From the NCBI GenBank assembly GCA_963784575.1, contig CAWARU010000001.1, forward strand, positions 3,038,001 to 3,102,000: a stretch of 64,000 bases of DNA, given 5' to 3'. The notes under the pieces were generated by a model, which was not told the origin of the DNA, searched no databases, and worked only from the letters and a program-made list of their open reading frames with translations. Every line of letters begins with the position of its first letter. Within the stretch, counting starts at the first letter, position 1. This document shows, piece by piece, positions 9,760-19,316 of this stretch. This DNA is from CAWARU01 sp963784575 (lineage in GTDB: Bacteria; Pseudomonadota; Gammaproteobacteria; UBA6186; Azoamicaceae). The position numbers and the translations under genes were made by a program.

Positions 9760-10494
9760 TTAAATTTCAAAGTCCTCACCCAAATATACCTTACGCACTT
9801 CCATATTCGCTAAGATCTGTTCAGGCACACCTTCAGCAATGACTCGTCCTTGATTTAGAATATAAGCGCGATGACAAATGTCGAGTGTATCTCGAACATT
9901 ATGATCGGTGATGATGACACCAATACCGCGTTTAGAAAGGTGATTGATGACTTGTTTGATGTCGATGATAGAAATCGGATCAACGCCTGCGAAGGGTTCA
10001 TCAAGCAGCATGAATTTTGGTTTGGTAGCCAAAGCGCGTGCGATTTCAACACGGCGGCGCTCCCCGCCTGATAAGCTGATCCCTTGCGTGTCTCGAACAT
10101 GAGCGATTCGGAATTCATATAATAAATTTTCAAGTGCTGCTTGACGCCCTCTGGTATTGAGATCGGGACGCGTTTCAAGAATTGCCATGATATTTTCAGC
10201 CACGGTGAGTTTTCGGAACACAGAAGCTTCTTGCGGCAGGTAGCCTATGCCAAGCTGTGCTCTGGCATGCACGGGAAGCAGCGTCATGTCTTCTTGATTC
10301 AATAGGATATTACCATCATCAGGATGAATAATACCCAAAATCATATAAAAGAAAGATGTTTTTCCTGCACCATTGGGACCGAGCAATCCGATGATGTCAC
10401 CGCCAGATAATTTCAGAGAGACACCGTTTACAATCTTTCGAGATTGATAAGATTTTGAGAGATTTACAGCCATTAATTCATTTGAAGTAGCCAT
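9760..10494 (-). CDS. lptB: LPS export ABC transporter ATPase LptB
   Basis: Cytoplasmic ATPase of the LptB2FGC complex that extracts lipopolysaccharide from the inner membrane. Walker [10 protein letters not shown] is at about residues 38-46, the signature [15 protein letters not shown] at about 140, and Walker [14 protein letters not shown] follows; the C-terminal [10 protein letters not shown] is a typical LptB end. The length of 244 aa is normal. Its start overlaps the lptA stop. Confidence 0.97.
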   Translation of the reverse strand: MATSNELMAVNLSKSYQSRKIVNGVSLKLSGGDIIGLLGPNGAGKTSFFYMILGIIHPDDGNILLNQEDMTLLPVHARAQLGIGYLPQEASVFRKLTVAENIMAILETRPDLNTRGRQAALENLLYEFRIAHVRDTQGISLSGGERRRVEIARALATKPKFMLLDEPFAGVDPISIIDIKQVINHLSKRGIGVIITDHNVRDTLDICHRAYILNQGRVIAEGVPEQILANMEVRKVYLGEDFEI

Positions 10495-11102
10495 TATGAT
10501 TTCTCCTTAGGATTTATTATCACGGTGGTGCGTTGTGATTGATCAGATTCTGAAGAGAGCACGCGTGTTTTTAAAAAATAGGTGATGACAGGGCCGCGCA
10601 CAGTATGATTATTTTGGGTGAGACTTGCTTCTTCTAATAAAATGATTTTATCTTCATGCGGGAAGTATTTCATGATTTTTGCCTCCCCTTCCAATTTTGG
10701 TTTGTTGGGTTCGGGTAGAGCTTCAAAACGAACTGGTGCTGCGTCATCACCATAGGCTGTCATGATATCAATCTTACCCGCTTTGGTGCGATGAATGATG
10801 AGTTTTTCTGCTGTTAAGTGGCGGGTTCCTTGGTTGACGACTACATTGCCGCGATGGGTTGCATTGCCGGATTTATCATCGAAATCACCGCTGTCGGATT
10901 GGATCTCGATGGGGAGATCTTCGTCGGGATTTGCGGCAATCGTAGGATCTGTACGATCTGCAGCATCTGCAGCAACCGTACTCGCACCAATCGCAGCAAC
11001 AAAAAATAATAATATACAGGTTAAAATGCCTGAACGTATGCAGGATTCTGAACGAAATAGTCTGAACTCAGCGTTTTTGTTTTGGCTCATCTTTTGCCAC
11101 AT
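10494..11102 (-). CDS. lptA: LPS transport periplasmic protein LptA
   Basis: Periplasmic bridge protein carrying LPS from LptC to LptD. There is one N-terminal hydrophobic segment ([20 protein letters not shown], residues about 25-44) with a likely Ala-X-Ala cleavage site, then the OstA-like beta-jellyroll ([36 protein letters not shown]). The first methionine at 11102 and the in-frame ATG at 11090 both lie inside the end of lptC, so the start is uncertain by four residues. An Ala/Asp-rich spacer follows the signal peptide. Confidence 0.92.
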   Translation of the reverse strand: MWQKMSQNKNAEFRLFRSESCIRSGILTCILLFFVAAIGASTVAADAADRTDPTIAANPDEDLPIEIQSDSGDFDDKSGNATHRGNVVVNQGTRHLTAEKLIIHRTKAGKIDIMTAYGDDAAPVRFEALPEPNKPKLEGEAKIMKYFPHEDKIILLEEASLTQNNHTVRGPVITYFLKTRVLSSESDQSQRTTVIINPKEKS

Positions 11103-11649
11103 AATAAGTTTTAACGTCGTGTAACAATTCCACGAACCCTCGATCTAAAAAAGCTTTCATGCCTTGGCTTGTCACTGTTAGATTAGGTTTTGATAAACTG
11201 ACGAATTCATCGCTTTCAGCATATTCTTTGTCTGGTTGATAGCGTATTTGAGAAGTTTCCAATTTGATTGGGACTGCTTTAGGCGTAGCAGGACGCCTGA
11301 TGACGACATGATCACTCAATTCTACTTCCTGCACCTTGGCAATGCTTGGCTGTGAAACTCGGCCTTGCTTTGCATCAATATGCCAGACAGTTTTGTCGGG
11401 CTTATAAACTGTGAGATGCGGGGTGGTGAGTTCTGAGCTATTTTTCTCGGGCAAATACGCCCAATAGTCTGCATGAAGTTCGTTTTTGAGTAGGCCTTCC
11501 CCTGTATAAGTTTTAAGGGATACATTGGACATGTATTCTTCAGGGTGTTTCATGGCACGGAAACTCAACTGTTCTTCGAGATTATTCGGAAGAATCAGCC
11601 ATAACGAGCAGGCTACTGCTAGTAATCCAAAGAATAGTTGGCTTCTCAT
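11068..11649 (-). CDS. lptC: LPS export system protein LptC
   Basis: Single-span inner-membrane protein of the Lpt bridge (193 aa). The N-terminal helix LFFGLLAVACSLWLILPNN is followed by the LptC periplasmic domain (PHLTVYKPDKTVWHIDAKQG, RYQPDKEYAESDEFVSLSKP, VTSQGMKAFLDRG). It overlaps lptA by about 35 bp. The kdsC phosphatase gene that usually lies between kdsD and lptC is missing; a 73-bp spacer with short repeats stands there. Confidence 0.92.
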   Translation of the reverse strand: MRSQLFFGLLAVACSLWLILPNNLEEQLSFRAMKHPEEYMSNVSLKTYTGEGLLKNELHADYWAYLPEKNSSELTTPHLTVYKPDKTVWHIDAKQGRVSQPSIAKVQEVELSDHVVIRRPATPKAVPIKLETSQIRYQPDKEYAESDEFVSLSKPNLTVTSQGMKAFLDRGFVELLHDVKTYYVAKDEPKQKR

Positions 11650-11652
11650 TTT

Positions 11653-11727
11653 GCTATGCTCATTATTTTTACAAAAGTTCTGGTTTTCACAGAAGCCCTA
11701 ATTTTCACTAAAAACCTTATTTTCACA
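11653..11727. repeat. Degenerate short tandem repeat between kdsD and lptC
   Basis: Three to four degenerate copies, about 20 bases apart, of a TTTTCAC(A/T)AAA-type unit. They fill the gap between the kdsD stop and the lptC start, the place where kdsC stands in related genomes. Confidence 0.55.
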
Positions 11728-12760
11728 AAAGACCCGCATTCAAAATATCATGCATATTCAAAGCTCCTACTAATTTTCCTGATTTATCCAAGACTGGCAG
11801 CACAAAAGATTTCGGCGTTTGCTCCATCACAGAAATCGCTTCAACTGCCAAAGTGCCCGTGGAGATGCTTTTGTAGTTTCTGCTCATTATAGTATTGATA
11901 GGGGTACGATGCAGATCGAGATTTCGTTCGATGGCACGTCTCAAATCGCCATCAGTGAAAATACCCAGCATTTGACTGGGATCAGAAACAGCAACGACTG
12001 TGGTGAATCCTAGGCGTTTCTGTGTTATTTCAATGATAGCTTCCGTCAAGGTGGCTGTCTCTGGAACAGCAGGTATGGCATCACCCATGCGCATGACATC
12101 TTCCGTTTTCAACAATAAGCGCCGCCCTAAACGGCCGCCAGGATGTGATTTTGCAAAATCTTCGGCGGTAAAGCCTCGAGCTTCTATCAGTGACAATGCT
12201 AGGGCATCGCCCATGGCAAGTGTTGCGGTGGTGCTTGCAGTAGGTGCGAGTCCGAGCGGGCATGCTTCTTGCTCGATGGTGACATCCAAATTGACATCAG
12301 CAATATTTGCCAAGCTAGACTCTTTTTTTCCAGTTAATGTGACGATTGGCACATTTAAACGTTTTATGAGAGGTAAAATTTTCAAGATTTCTTCGGTCTC
12401 GCCGGAATTTGATAAAGCCAAAACAACGTCTTGTGAGGTAATCATGCCGAGATCGCCGTGCAAGGCTTCAGCGGGATGCAAGAAAAATGCGGGAGTACCA
12501 GTGCTCGCTAAGGTTGCGGCAATTTTTCTCGCAATATGGCCTGATTTTCCAATGCCAGTAACGATGACACGGCCTTTGCAATGCAAAAGGAGGAGACAGG
12601 CAGTGACAAATAAATGATCAATGCGCTGAGAGAGCGCTGCAATTGCGCGAGATTCAGTTTCTAAGACGAAACGGCCCACTTGCAAAATTTGATTTTCATT
12701 GAGTTTTGCATTTTTATTTGCTTTCTTACTGACCGCAGCAACTGGTTCATCAACTGACAT
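11723..12760 (-). CDS. kdsD: Arabinose-5-phosphate isomerase KdsD
   Basis: Converts ribulose-5-phosphate to arabinose-5-phosphate, the first step of Kdo synthesis for lipid A. The N-terminal SIS domain (VTGIGKSGHIARKIAATLAS, PAEALHGDLGMI, ALSNSGETEEI) is followed by a pair of CBS domains (about residues 215-345). The length of 345 aa is slightly above the usual 328 owing to a Lys/Asn-rich N terminus. It heads the lpt/rpoN cluster. Confidence 0.95.
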   Translation of the reverse strand: MSVDEPVAAVSKKANKNAKLNENQILQVGRFVLETESRAIAALSQRIDHLFVTACLLLLHCKGRVIVTGIGKSGHIARKIAATLASTGTPAFFLHPAEALHGDLGMITSQDVVLALSNSGETEEILKILPLIKRLNVPIVTLTGKKESSLANIADVNLDVTIEQEACPLGLAPTASTTATLAMGDALALSLIEARGFTAEDFAKSHPGGRLGRRLLLKTEDVMRMGDAIPAVPETATLTEAIIEITQKRLGFTTVVAVSDPSQMLGIFTDGDLRRAIERNLDLHRTPINTIMSRNYKSISTGTLAVEAISVMEQTPKSFVLPVLDKSGKLVGALNMHDILNAGLL

Positions 12761-12807
12761 AATTTTCCTTTCTTTGCTCTTAAAATAAGAATGATTCTAT
12801 CTCAAAC

Positions 12808-14160
12808 CTAGTCTTTTTGCATTAAGTGATTTAGTTTAATTAGATAAAGTCCAATGAATATATTTAAAAAGGCTGTAAAAACGAACAATTGTGGAATGCT
12901 AAAACCAAGATTCAATATCACAATTGCAATAATTGCAGCAACGACCATGAAAATTGCATTGAGAATGTTATTGGCGGCTATCACGCGAGATCGATATTCC
13001 CTACTGCTCTTTGTCTGTAATAGTGTGTAAAGCGGTACACAGTAAATGCCTGCAAAAATACCCATGAGAGCACAATCACAAAGGATGCGCCAGTGTCCGA
13101 GATGACTTAAAAATTCAATCGCGCCAATTTGAACGGCATTTGCTCTGCTTCCGTTTGGAACGTATTTTGCAAAATAAGGAGTCAGCGCAAAATCTATCGT
13201 AAAAAGTGTGAGCCCCACAAGCCCAATAAATACAAAGCCAATGACAATTTTTTTCTTGGCCAGCCACTCTGAAGAAACTGATCCTGCGCCGATTCCTATT
13301 GAGAAACAGGTGAGTAATAATGTTGCCACATGCTCATTACCAGACAGAACCAAGCGTGTAAAATTGGGTGTTTGTGTGATGATGATGGATCCAAACAGCC
13401 AGAACCAAGAAATGCCAATGATGGTTGTAAAGATGATCGGCTGACGATAGCTTTCTTTGCAAATCAAATAGGTTTGGCGGAATAGATTCCAATCTATGAT
13501 TAATTGCTTCGCATAAGATCTTGCTTTTGGAATAAAAAGACTTGCAACAAAGCCCAAAACCGCAATAAATACCATGGCAATAGAAACAATCATGACGCCC
13601 AAGTTCGGGATACCCATCAAGAGCCCGCCTGCGATAGTACCAATCAAAACCGCAATGAAGGTTGCCATTTCGACCATACCATTACCGCCCAACAATTCAT
13701 CTTTCTTCAGAAGTTGGGGCAAAATGCTGTATTTGAGAGGACCGAAGAAGGCTGCTTGCGTGCCAAGTAAAAAGAGCGATGCTAAAAGAATGTAGAGATG
13801 ATTCAAATAAAATCCCAGCACAGCCAAGAGCGATAGAAATAATTCGACTAATTTTGTGGCGCAAATCAGTTTTGATTTTTCATATTTGTCTGCCAATTGT
13901 CCAGCGAAGGCAGAAAATAAAAAGTAAGGAAGAATGAAAAGTGCAGCACAAACATTGATAAGCGTATTTTGATTGAATGGCAGATCAGTAGAATAAATAT
14001 AAGTATAAGCAAGCAGCATGATCAGCGCTGTTTTAAAGAAATTATCGTTGAATGCGCCCAGGAATTGTGTGATAAAAAGCGGCAAGAAACGCCGAGTTCC
14101 TAATAATTGAAATTCGTTGTGAGGTTTGTCGAGGTTCTTGGCAGGAGTGTCATGCGTCAT
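12808..14160 (-). CDS. LplT-like MFS transporter
   Basis: Polytopic major-facilitator protein with about 12 membrane segments. The N-terminal RRFLPLFITQFLGAFNDNFF block matches the LplT-type lysophospholipid flippase module that in many gammaproteobacteria is fused to, or next to, an acyl-ACP synthetase/acyltransferase (Aas). Here the 450-aa protein ends after the transporter and no acyltransferase follows. Import of lysophospholipids for re-acylation is inferred from the family; the substrate is unproven. Confidence 0.8.
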   Translation of the reverse strand: MTHDTPAKNLDKPHNEFQLLGTRRFLPLFITQFLGAFNDNFFKTALIMLLAYTYIYSTDLPFNQNTLINVCAALFILPYFLFSAFAGQLADKYEKSKLICATKLVELFLSLLAVLGFYLNHLYILLASLFLLGTQAAFFGPLKYSILPQLLKKDELLGGNGMVEMATFIAVLIGTIAGGLLMGIPNLGVMIVSIAMVFIAVLGFVASLFIPKARSYAKQLIIDWNLFRQTYLICKESYRQPIIFTTIIGISWFWLFGSIIITQTPNFTRLVLSGNEHVATLLLTCFSIGIGAGSVSSEWLAKKKIVIGFVFIGLVGLTLFTIDFALTPYFAKYVPNGSRANAVQIGAIEFLSHLGHWRILCDCALMGIFAGIYCVPLYTLLQTKSSREYRSRVIAANNILNAIFMVVAAIIAIVILNLGFSIPQLFVFTAFLNIFIGLYLIKLNHLMQKD

Positions 14161-14275
14161 AGGCTTCTTTCTTCATTAATTTAAGTTTAAATGAAGCTTT
14201 TAGTTGCTGCAAATAATGTCGACTAAGGGCCAGAAGTGATGAATACAATGTCAGGTAGTTAGCTAGTATACTGTA

Positions 14276-14304
14276 TTGATATTACCAATAGGATAATTTA
14301 TAAT
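14276..14304 (+). promoter_or_regulatory. Sigma-70 promoter of the ankyrin gene
   Basis: TTGATA at 14276-14281 and TATAAT at 14299-14304 are separated by 17 bases, a near-consensus housekeeping promoter. It lies 85 bp upstream of the ankyrin-protein start. The leader then holds a short AGAAAAGC repeat. Confidence 0.7.
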
Positions 14305-14324
14305 GCTAGCTATTAAAAAAATTA

Positions 14325-14360
14325 GAAAAGCAGAAAAGCAGAAAAGCAGAAAAGCAGAGA
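14325..14360 (+). repeat. AGAAAAGC short tandem repeat in 5' leader
   Basis: About four tandem copies of an 8-9-base purine-rich unit (AGAAAAGC) stand between the promoter and the start of the ankyrin gene. Being purine-rich and within 30-60 bases of the start, length changes could alter translation. Phase variation is only a possibility. Confidence 0.65.
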
Positions 14361-14388
14361 GATAAAAAATAGAGAAATGGAGAAATAA

Positions 14389-16935
14389 ATGAGTTTAACG
14401 ATAGATGAAATTAATGTCCCAAAAAAAGTTGTGCAAGACATGCCCACCCAAAAAAAATACGCGGAAGAAATCCGATGTATACCATCGTCTAATACACGGG
14501 ATGCGATTATCTTGCATGAGATAGCGAGAGCACAACCCTACCTTGAGGCTATGCCAACACAAGCAAGGGACTCTATTTTAGAAATAGTGCTGGACCTTCC
14601 CAGAATGCTGATTCACCATTTTAATGAAACTGATTTTCTGAAGAATGTAGCAAATGATTGCTGCGATGTAATGATGAAAATGGAAATATATCAGGCAGAT
14701 CCCACTGCTATGCTTGCAGTTCGGCGGGCTTTTCATTTAACGATGAGCATTATGTTAAAACACGACCCGCGTCATTCCAAAGCTTTATTATATTATTCAG
14801 ACTACGAGAGAGAAATATTTTTAGGTAACATTCAAGAACTGATAGAAACCTTGACAGAGAGTATCACTAAATGTACAACTTTACCTGAATTAGGAGCTGA
14901 TTTTCAAAAAAGAACACTATCAATCTACGCGCAACATTTTATAACACCATTATTCAAGTTCAGAGACAAAGATAATAATACCTTACTTATGTTGGCTGTC
15001 ATGAAAGGGAGTTATTTTGGAATTCAATTGTTATTGCGATTGTTGAAAACTGGTAAGGATAGAAAAGAGGCATGGGAATACATCGTTGCTTGCAAAAATC
15101 GCGAGGGGGAAGATGCCATTAGTTTAGCCGCAAAGAACGATTATCTTGCTATATTCGCAATGCTAATTGCTTACATTAGGCCTAAAACTGAAGCAGAGCA
15201 AGAATTCTCTGAATTATTGATTAATAAAACAAATACAAGAGGCTGTTCTGTAGTGATTGAGGCAGCCATTAGAGGGCATGAGAAAGTCGTTAACTATATC
15301 TTGGAGAATTGCAGCTATTCCTTGCAGCAATTGGCGGGCTATAGAAATTCCATTAGCAATTACCATATATTACAGGTTGCAATACACATTCGTTGTCTGG
15401 AAGGGGTGAAGTATATACTTAGGCAACCAGAATTCGAACATCTTATGGATTTCTTTGAGAAGAACACGCCACCTCCTCTCTATTACGCAATCGGAGTAGA
15501 TCAGCCAGAGATCGTTCGTTTTTTACTAACTGCTGGGGCAAATATTGAAACTGATGCTTCGTTTTGTTATTTTCATCCTAGTATTAATCAGACCATCGAT
15601 GCGCCCGCGGCCGAAATTCTGAGATCTAGATATGGCAGAACGGAAAGTTATGAAATATTTGCAGCCGCTGAGGCATTAAAATGGCAATTGGTAGAGGAGA
15701 ATTGGCCACATTCTAAACGCGAGCATCGTTTTGATGATGGTACCTATCCTGACAGGAGAGATTGGACAGAATTATTACGGGCCGGAGCATCACTGCAACA
15801 ACGGGATAAGATTAGAAATACCCCGCTCCTTCTCGCGGTGCAAAATGGGTTCAATGATGGAGTGCAATTATTTTGCGAGCTTGGAGCAGATCTTCTTGCA
15901 GTCAATAATCAGGGGTTCACAGCACTGCAACTTGCAGAGAAATTGCTGGCAGGCAGAGGCACAGATGAAGCACAGCAACCGTACTTAAATAGTTTCAATG
16001 AATCCATCTCTCATTTATGCTTCTTTCATGCACGAAAAGACAAAGAAGAAAATAAATTTGAATCAGCTTCAGTATTCATCATGAAAGGATTGTTGGCTTT
16101 GGCAAGTTCTAAGATTTCAGATAATGAACTATATCCCAAAATTACAAATATGAAATATGTGCGATTTGCGAAGCTCATCCAGGAAGAATCTCAGCTCGTA
16201 AAAATATTGGGAATGGAATCTGTTATCGCAATATTAAAGAGAATCACAAAAGAAAAGCCCAGTGTCTACCATACAGGAGAATCGATATACGGTGCAGTAC
16301 AATTAGAATTGGCCGAAATTTGCTATATGGCACATAGCTATACCGCCCAGAACTCTCTTGGTAAGGAAGAATTAGCTGAGTCATTAAGGGAATCCTTAAG
16401 AGAATCCTTAAGAGAATCCTTAAAGGGATCATTGATGGAATCATTAGAGGAATCAGAAGAAGAAACTGTGATAGCAAAGCTGCAAGGAGACCGTCTCAAC
16501 CTTGATTTGCAGCAAAAATTTAACGAATTTTGTGTACTCGACGAAACTTATCAAACCCCAATGGGACTCCTTAGAAATGCCTATCTCCATATTTGCGAAG
16601 CCGGGCGTTTTATGCAGGGATCTGAAAAGGGATCTGAAAAGGACCATGCAAAATTGAGCATGTTACGAAAGGAAATTACAGGTTCTCTGCTTGGCAAAGG
16701 CATGCGGGAGAATAGCTTGGATTTAGAAAAGCCTTTGGATTCTTTGGGATTTATTGAGCAGTTTAGAGAGATCACCGAGAAATTTCTGCAGCAAAAAGAG
16801 CAACTGAAGGCAAAGGACGATAAAATTTTAGCGCTTGAAAAGGAAATACAGCAGTTGAAGCTTGGGAGTTTGCAAACCTCGGAACCATTGTCGGACTTAC
16901 AAGAGAAGCCATTCAATACTCGAAAATTTTTGTAA
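14389..16935 (+). CDS. Ankyrin-repeat protein with coiled coil, putative effector, 848 aa
   Basis: An alpha-helical N-terminal domain (residues 1-190) is followed by ankyrin repeats (about 196-530; for example NNTLLMLAVMKGSYFGIQLL, REGEDAISLAAKNDYLAIFA, NTPLLLAVQNGFNDGVQLF), a helical region, a tandem ESLR repeat (about 663-690) and a C-terminal coiled coil (about 790-828). There is no signal peptide. The C terminus, FNTRKFL, matches the R-K-F end of other accessory proteins here. Ankyrin proteins of this size are typical Dot/Icm-type effectors, but no secretion genes are in the window, so that role is inferred. Confidence 0.85.
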   Translation: MSLTIDEINVPKKVVQDMPTQKKYAEEIRCIPSSNTRDAIILHEIARAQPYLEAMPTQARDSILEIVLDLPRMLIHHFNETDFLKNVANDCCDVMMKMEIYQADPTAMLAVRRAFHLTMSIMLKHDPRHSKALLYYSDYEREIFLGNIQELIETLTESITKCTTLPELGADFQKRTLSIYAQHFITPLFKFRDKDNNTLLMLAVMKGSYFGIQLLLRLLKTGKDRKEAWEYIVACKNREGEDAISLAAKNDYLAIFAMLIAYIRPKTEAEQEFSELLINKTNTRGCSVVIEAAIRGHEKVVNYILENCSYSLQQLAGYRNSISNYHILQVAIHIRCLEGVKYILRQPEFEHLMDFFEKNTPPPLYYAIGVDQPEIVRFLLTAGANIETDASFCYFHPSINQTIDAPAAEILRSRYGRTESYEIFAAAEALKWQLVEENWPHSKREHRFDDGTYPDRRDWTELLRAGASLQQRDKIRNTPLLLAVQNGFNDGVQLFCELGADLLAVNNQGFTALQLAEKLLAGRGTDEAQQPYLNSFNESISHLCFFHARKDKEENKFESASVFIMKGLLALASSKISDNELYPKITNMKYVRFAKLIQEESQLVKILGMESVIAILKRITKEKPSVYHTGESIYGAVQLELAEICYMAHSYTAQNSLGKEELAESLRESLRESLRESLKGSLMESLEESEEETVIAKLQGDRLNLDLQQKFNEFCVLDETYQTPMGLLRNAYLHICEAGRFMQGSEKGSEKDHAKLSMLRKEITGSLLGKGMRENSLDLEKPLDSLGFIEQFREITEKFLQQKEQLKAKDDKILALEKEIQQLKLGSLQTSEPLSDLQEKPFNTRKFL
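16376..16455 (+). repeat. In-frame tandem repeat (ESLR) in ankyrin gene
   Basis: A 12-base unit GAATCCTTAAGA is repeated three to four times, then decays into GGATCATTGATGGAATCATT-type copies. It encodes ESLRESLRESLRESLKGSLM. It is in frame, so copy-number change would lengthen an acidic, amphipathic helix without breaking the gene. Confidence 0.8.
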
Positions 16936-16960
16936 CTAAAAGAATCAAAATAAGTGGCAG

Positions 16961-16996
16961 AAGATAAGGAAGGGCTATAGTCCCTTGGCTTATCTT
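16961..16996 (+). terminator. Possible terminator hairpin after the ankyrin gene
   Basis: AAGATAAG (16961-16968) pairs with CTTATCTT (16989-16996), with an inner AGGG/CCCT stem. No long T tract follows, so it may be an inefficient or processing hairpin. Confidence 0.4.
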
Positions 16997-17063
16997 AAAA
17001 GAGAACTTTGTGTATATAAACAATTCAGTTGTTAGTTTTTGAACTATCGGTACTTGATCTGGC

Positions 17064-17092
17064 CTTGAAAACGGAAACCTGCATCCCTATAT
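17064..17092 (+). promoter_or_regulatory. Heat-shock sigma-32 promoter of hsp20
   Basis: CTTGAAA (17064-17070, exact -35), 14 bases, then CCCTATAT (17085-17092), seven of eight matches to the sigma-32 -10 CCCCATNT. It lies about 80 bp before the hsp20 start. Confidence 0.75.
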
Positions 17093-17172
17093 ATTCATTG
17101 AATATATTCAAATCTTGAAATTTTAAACGATCCAAATATTGTAATGACTGTTTTTATTAGGAGACATTTTTT

Positions 17173-17622
17173 ATGGCTACAATTTTACGATACAAACCTT
17201 GGTCAATGTTACGCGGCATTCAGGACGAAGTGAATCAACTTTTCCATCAAAACTTGGGTGAATCCTGTGCGGAGAAATCTTGTAGATGGTCGCCCGATGT
17301 CGATATCATTGAAGAATCAGATAAATTTCGATTAATGGCTGATTTACCGGGCGTAGATCCCGAGGCTATCAAGCTTAATGTAGAGCATGATGTGCTTACC
17401 ATTCAGGGAGAACGGAAGTCCGAGGCTAAAAGAGAGAAAGACGGTTGTTTTAGGGTAGAAAGGTCTTTTGGAAGTTTCTCACGCCAGTTTACTTTACCGG
17501 ATAATGTGGATGCTAATCAAATTCAAGCAAAGACAAAACATGGTGTGCTTGAAGTGACTATCCCGAAATTAGCGAGCACTGCTCCAAAGTCAGTTGCAAT
17601 TAAGGTTGAAAAGGAGGAATAA
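17173..17622 (+). CDS. Small heat-shock protein Hsp20 (IbpA-like)
   Basis: Alpha-crystallin-type holdase chaperone, 149 aa. The crystallin domain spans about residues 38-135: WSPDVDIIEESDKFRLMADL, then PGVDPEAIKLNVEHDVLTIQ, and the conserved KHGVLEVTIPK near the end. An AGGAGA box precedes the ATG, and a sigma-32 promoter lies upstream. Together with clpB 3 kb away it suggests an aggregate-rescue regulon. Confidence 0.95.
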   Translation: MATILRYKPWSMLRGIQDEVNQLFHQNLGESCAEKSCRWSPDVDIIEESDKFRLMADLPGVDPEAIKLNVEHDVLTIQGERKSEAKREKDGCFRVERSFGSFSRQFTLPDNVDANQIQAKTKHGVLEVTIPKLASTAPKSVAIKVEKEE

Positions 17623-17695
17623 ATAGGGTAAAAATAAGGGGAATGGGGGGCTATTAGCTCCTCATTTCTCTTATACCCAATACCGCGAGTTAGGG

Positions 17696-18541
17696 ATGCC
17701 TGAATTACCAGAAGTCGAAATCACTTGTAGAGGAATTTGTCCTAGTATCGAAGGCAGAATCTTAACAAAAGTAACGGTGCGCGAAAATAGACTGCGATGG
17801 CCGGTACCTTCCGATGTTATGAAATTAAAGGAGGTAAAGGTTGATAGCGTTTCACGTCGTGCTAAATATATTCTGATTCGTATTTTAAAAGGCAAAAATA
17901 CAAGCAACAAAAATGCAAGGAAAGGTACACTTATCCTTCATTTAGGCATGTCAGGCCGTTTGACTGTTCTAACAAATGAAAAACGACCTGACAAACATGA
18001 TCATGTAGATTTCATTTTTGATAATGGCATGGTTTTACGCTATACAGATCCCAGGCGCTTTGGATCCATACTGTGGACTACAGAAGATCCAAATTTGCAT
18101 CCGCTGCTTGCAAAGCTTGGACCTGAACCACTTTCTTCCGATTTTTCAGCACAATATTTGCATCAAAAATCCATGCATCACAAAGTAATGATTAAAAAAC
18201 TTATCATGGATCAAGCGATCGTTGTAGGAGTTGGTAATATCTATGCCAATGAGGCATTGTTCAAAGCGAAAATTTCACCATTGCGCATTGCAAACACCCT
18301 AAGCCTTGCCGAATGTAAGGCTTTGGTAAGGGCCGTGAAAGCTGTATTAGAAAAAGCCATAGAGCAAGGTGGTACCACTTTGCGGGATTTTTTGAGGCCT
18401 GATGGAAAATTAGGCTATTTTGTGCAAAAGTTATCAGTATATGGTAGAGAAGGTGAGTCATGCCCGAGTTGTGGTGAAGTACTGCTTGCTGAAAAAATAG
18501 GGCAACGTGCAACAGTGTACTGCTCTAATTGTCAAGTTTAA
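17696..18541 (+). CDS. mutM: Formamidopyrimidine-DNA glycosylase MutM
   Basis: Bifunctional glycosylase/AP lyase that removes 8-oxoguanine. It starts MPELPEVEIT, so Pro2 (the Schiff-base nucleophile) and Glu3 are in place, which fixes the start. The beta-lyase Lys lies in the HLGMSGRL region, a helix-two-turn-helix has VGVGNIYANEALF, and a C-terminal zinc finger CPSCG...CSNC closes the protein. The length of 281 aa is slightly above the usual 270; a Lys/Asn-rich stretch near residues 62-76 is an insertion. Confidence 0.96.
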   Translation: MPELPEVEITCRGICPSIEGRILTKVTVRENRLRWPVPSDVMKLKEVKVDSVSRRAKYILIRILKGKNTSNKNARKGTLILHLGMSGRLTVLTNEKRPDKHDHVDFIFDNGMVLRYTDPRRFGSILWTTEDPNLHPLLAKLGPEPLSSDFSAQYLHQKSMHHKVMIKKLIMDQAIVVGVGNIYANEALFKAKISPLRIANTLSLAECKALVRAVKAVLEKAIEQGGTTLRDFLRPDGKLGYFVQKLSVYGREGESCPSCGEVLLAEKIGQRATVYCSNCQV

Positions 18542-18672
18542 TTAATTGAGATACTGGTTAAAAACACAGGTTCCTTTCTCATTTAAAAAATCTCAATACT
18601 ATGTTAAAATAAAACCTATTGTTTTAATACATCTTTCCATCGTTTTATAAATATTGAGTGAGGAAATTGCGC

Positions 18673-19281
18673 ATGAATACTGTTCTTGTCGGTAGAAAAG
18701 CTCCAGATTTTACAGCTCCAGCCGTTAATCCAAAAGGCGAAATTGTTGGCAATTATCAAATGTCAGAGGCACTGAAAGGAAAATACGGCCTTCTTTTCTT
18801 TTATCCGCTCGATTTTACCTTTGTGTGTCCTTCGGAATTGATTGCGCTTCATAAAAGAATCCAGCAATTTAAACAGAGAAATGTTGAAGTGATCGCAATT
18901 TCGATCGACTCTCATTTCACACATAATGCATGGCGCAATACGCCTATCGAAGCGGGCGGAATTGGTCCGGTGGATTACACCATGGTAGCGGATATGACGC
19001 ACAGCATTTGTCAGTCTTATGGAATCGAACATCCACAAATGGGTGTTGCATTCAGAGGTGCTTTTTTAATTGATAAAAGCGGTGTGGTGCGATCACAAAT
19101 TATTAATGATTTGCCTATTGGCAGAAATATTGATGAATTCCTACGTATCATCGATGCTTTGCAATACCATGAAGAGCATGGCGAAGTATGTCCTGCTGGC
19201 TGGAAAAAAGGCGATAAAGCCATGCAGCCATCTCCACAAGGCGTTGCGAGCTATTTAGCAAAATTTGCTGAGGAACTTTAA
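18673..19281 (+). CDS. 2-Cys peroxiredoxin (AhpC/Prx1 type)
   Basis: Thiol peroxidase reducing H2O2 and organic peroxides. The peroxidatic Cys is in FYPLDFTFVCPSE and the resolving Cys in the C-terminal EVCPAGWKKG; the length of 202 aa is standard. The start at ATG-18673 is preferred over the upstream GTG at 18658 because a TGAGGAAA box precedes it at correct spacing and the protein then begins MNTVLVGRKAPDF as in the family. It sits next to mutM, an oxidative-damage context. Confidence 0.95.
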   Translation: MNTVLVGRKAPDFTAPAVNPKGEIVGNYQMSEALKGKYGLLFFYPLDFTFVCPSELIALHKRIQQFKQRNVEVIAISIDSHFTHNAWRNTPIEAGGIGPVDYTMVADMTHSICQSYGIEHPQMGVAFRGAFLIDKSGVVRSQIINDLPIGRNIDEFLRIIDALQYHEEHGEVCPAGWKKGDKAMQPSPQGVASYLAKFAEEL

Positions 19282-19316
19282 TACTTTACGAAAATTTTAA
19301 ATAAGGAAATGAGAGT

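Noticed and set aside
12000..12617. Long plus-strand frame (205 aa) opposite kdsD
   Set aside because: Antisense shadow of a well-conserved gene; composition (Ser/Ala/Val-rich, no motifs) and lack of a ribosome binding site argue against coding.
14325..14360. AGAAAAGC repeat as a CRISPR array
   Set aside because: Units are 8-9 bases without spacers; it is a microsatellite. No CRISPR array or cas gene was seen in the window.
18658..18672. GTG start five codons upstream of the peroxiredoxin ATG
   Set aside because: The GTG lies within the ribosome binding sequence of the ATG at 18673, and the added residues are not family-like.
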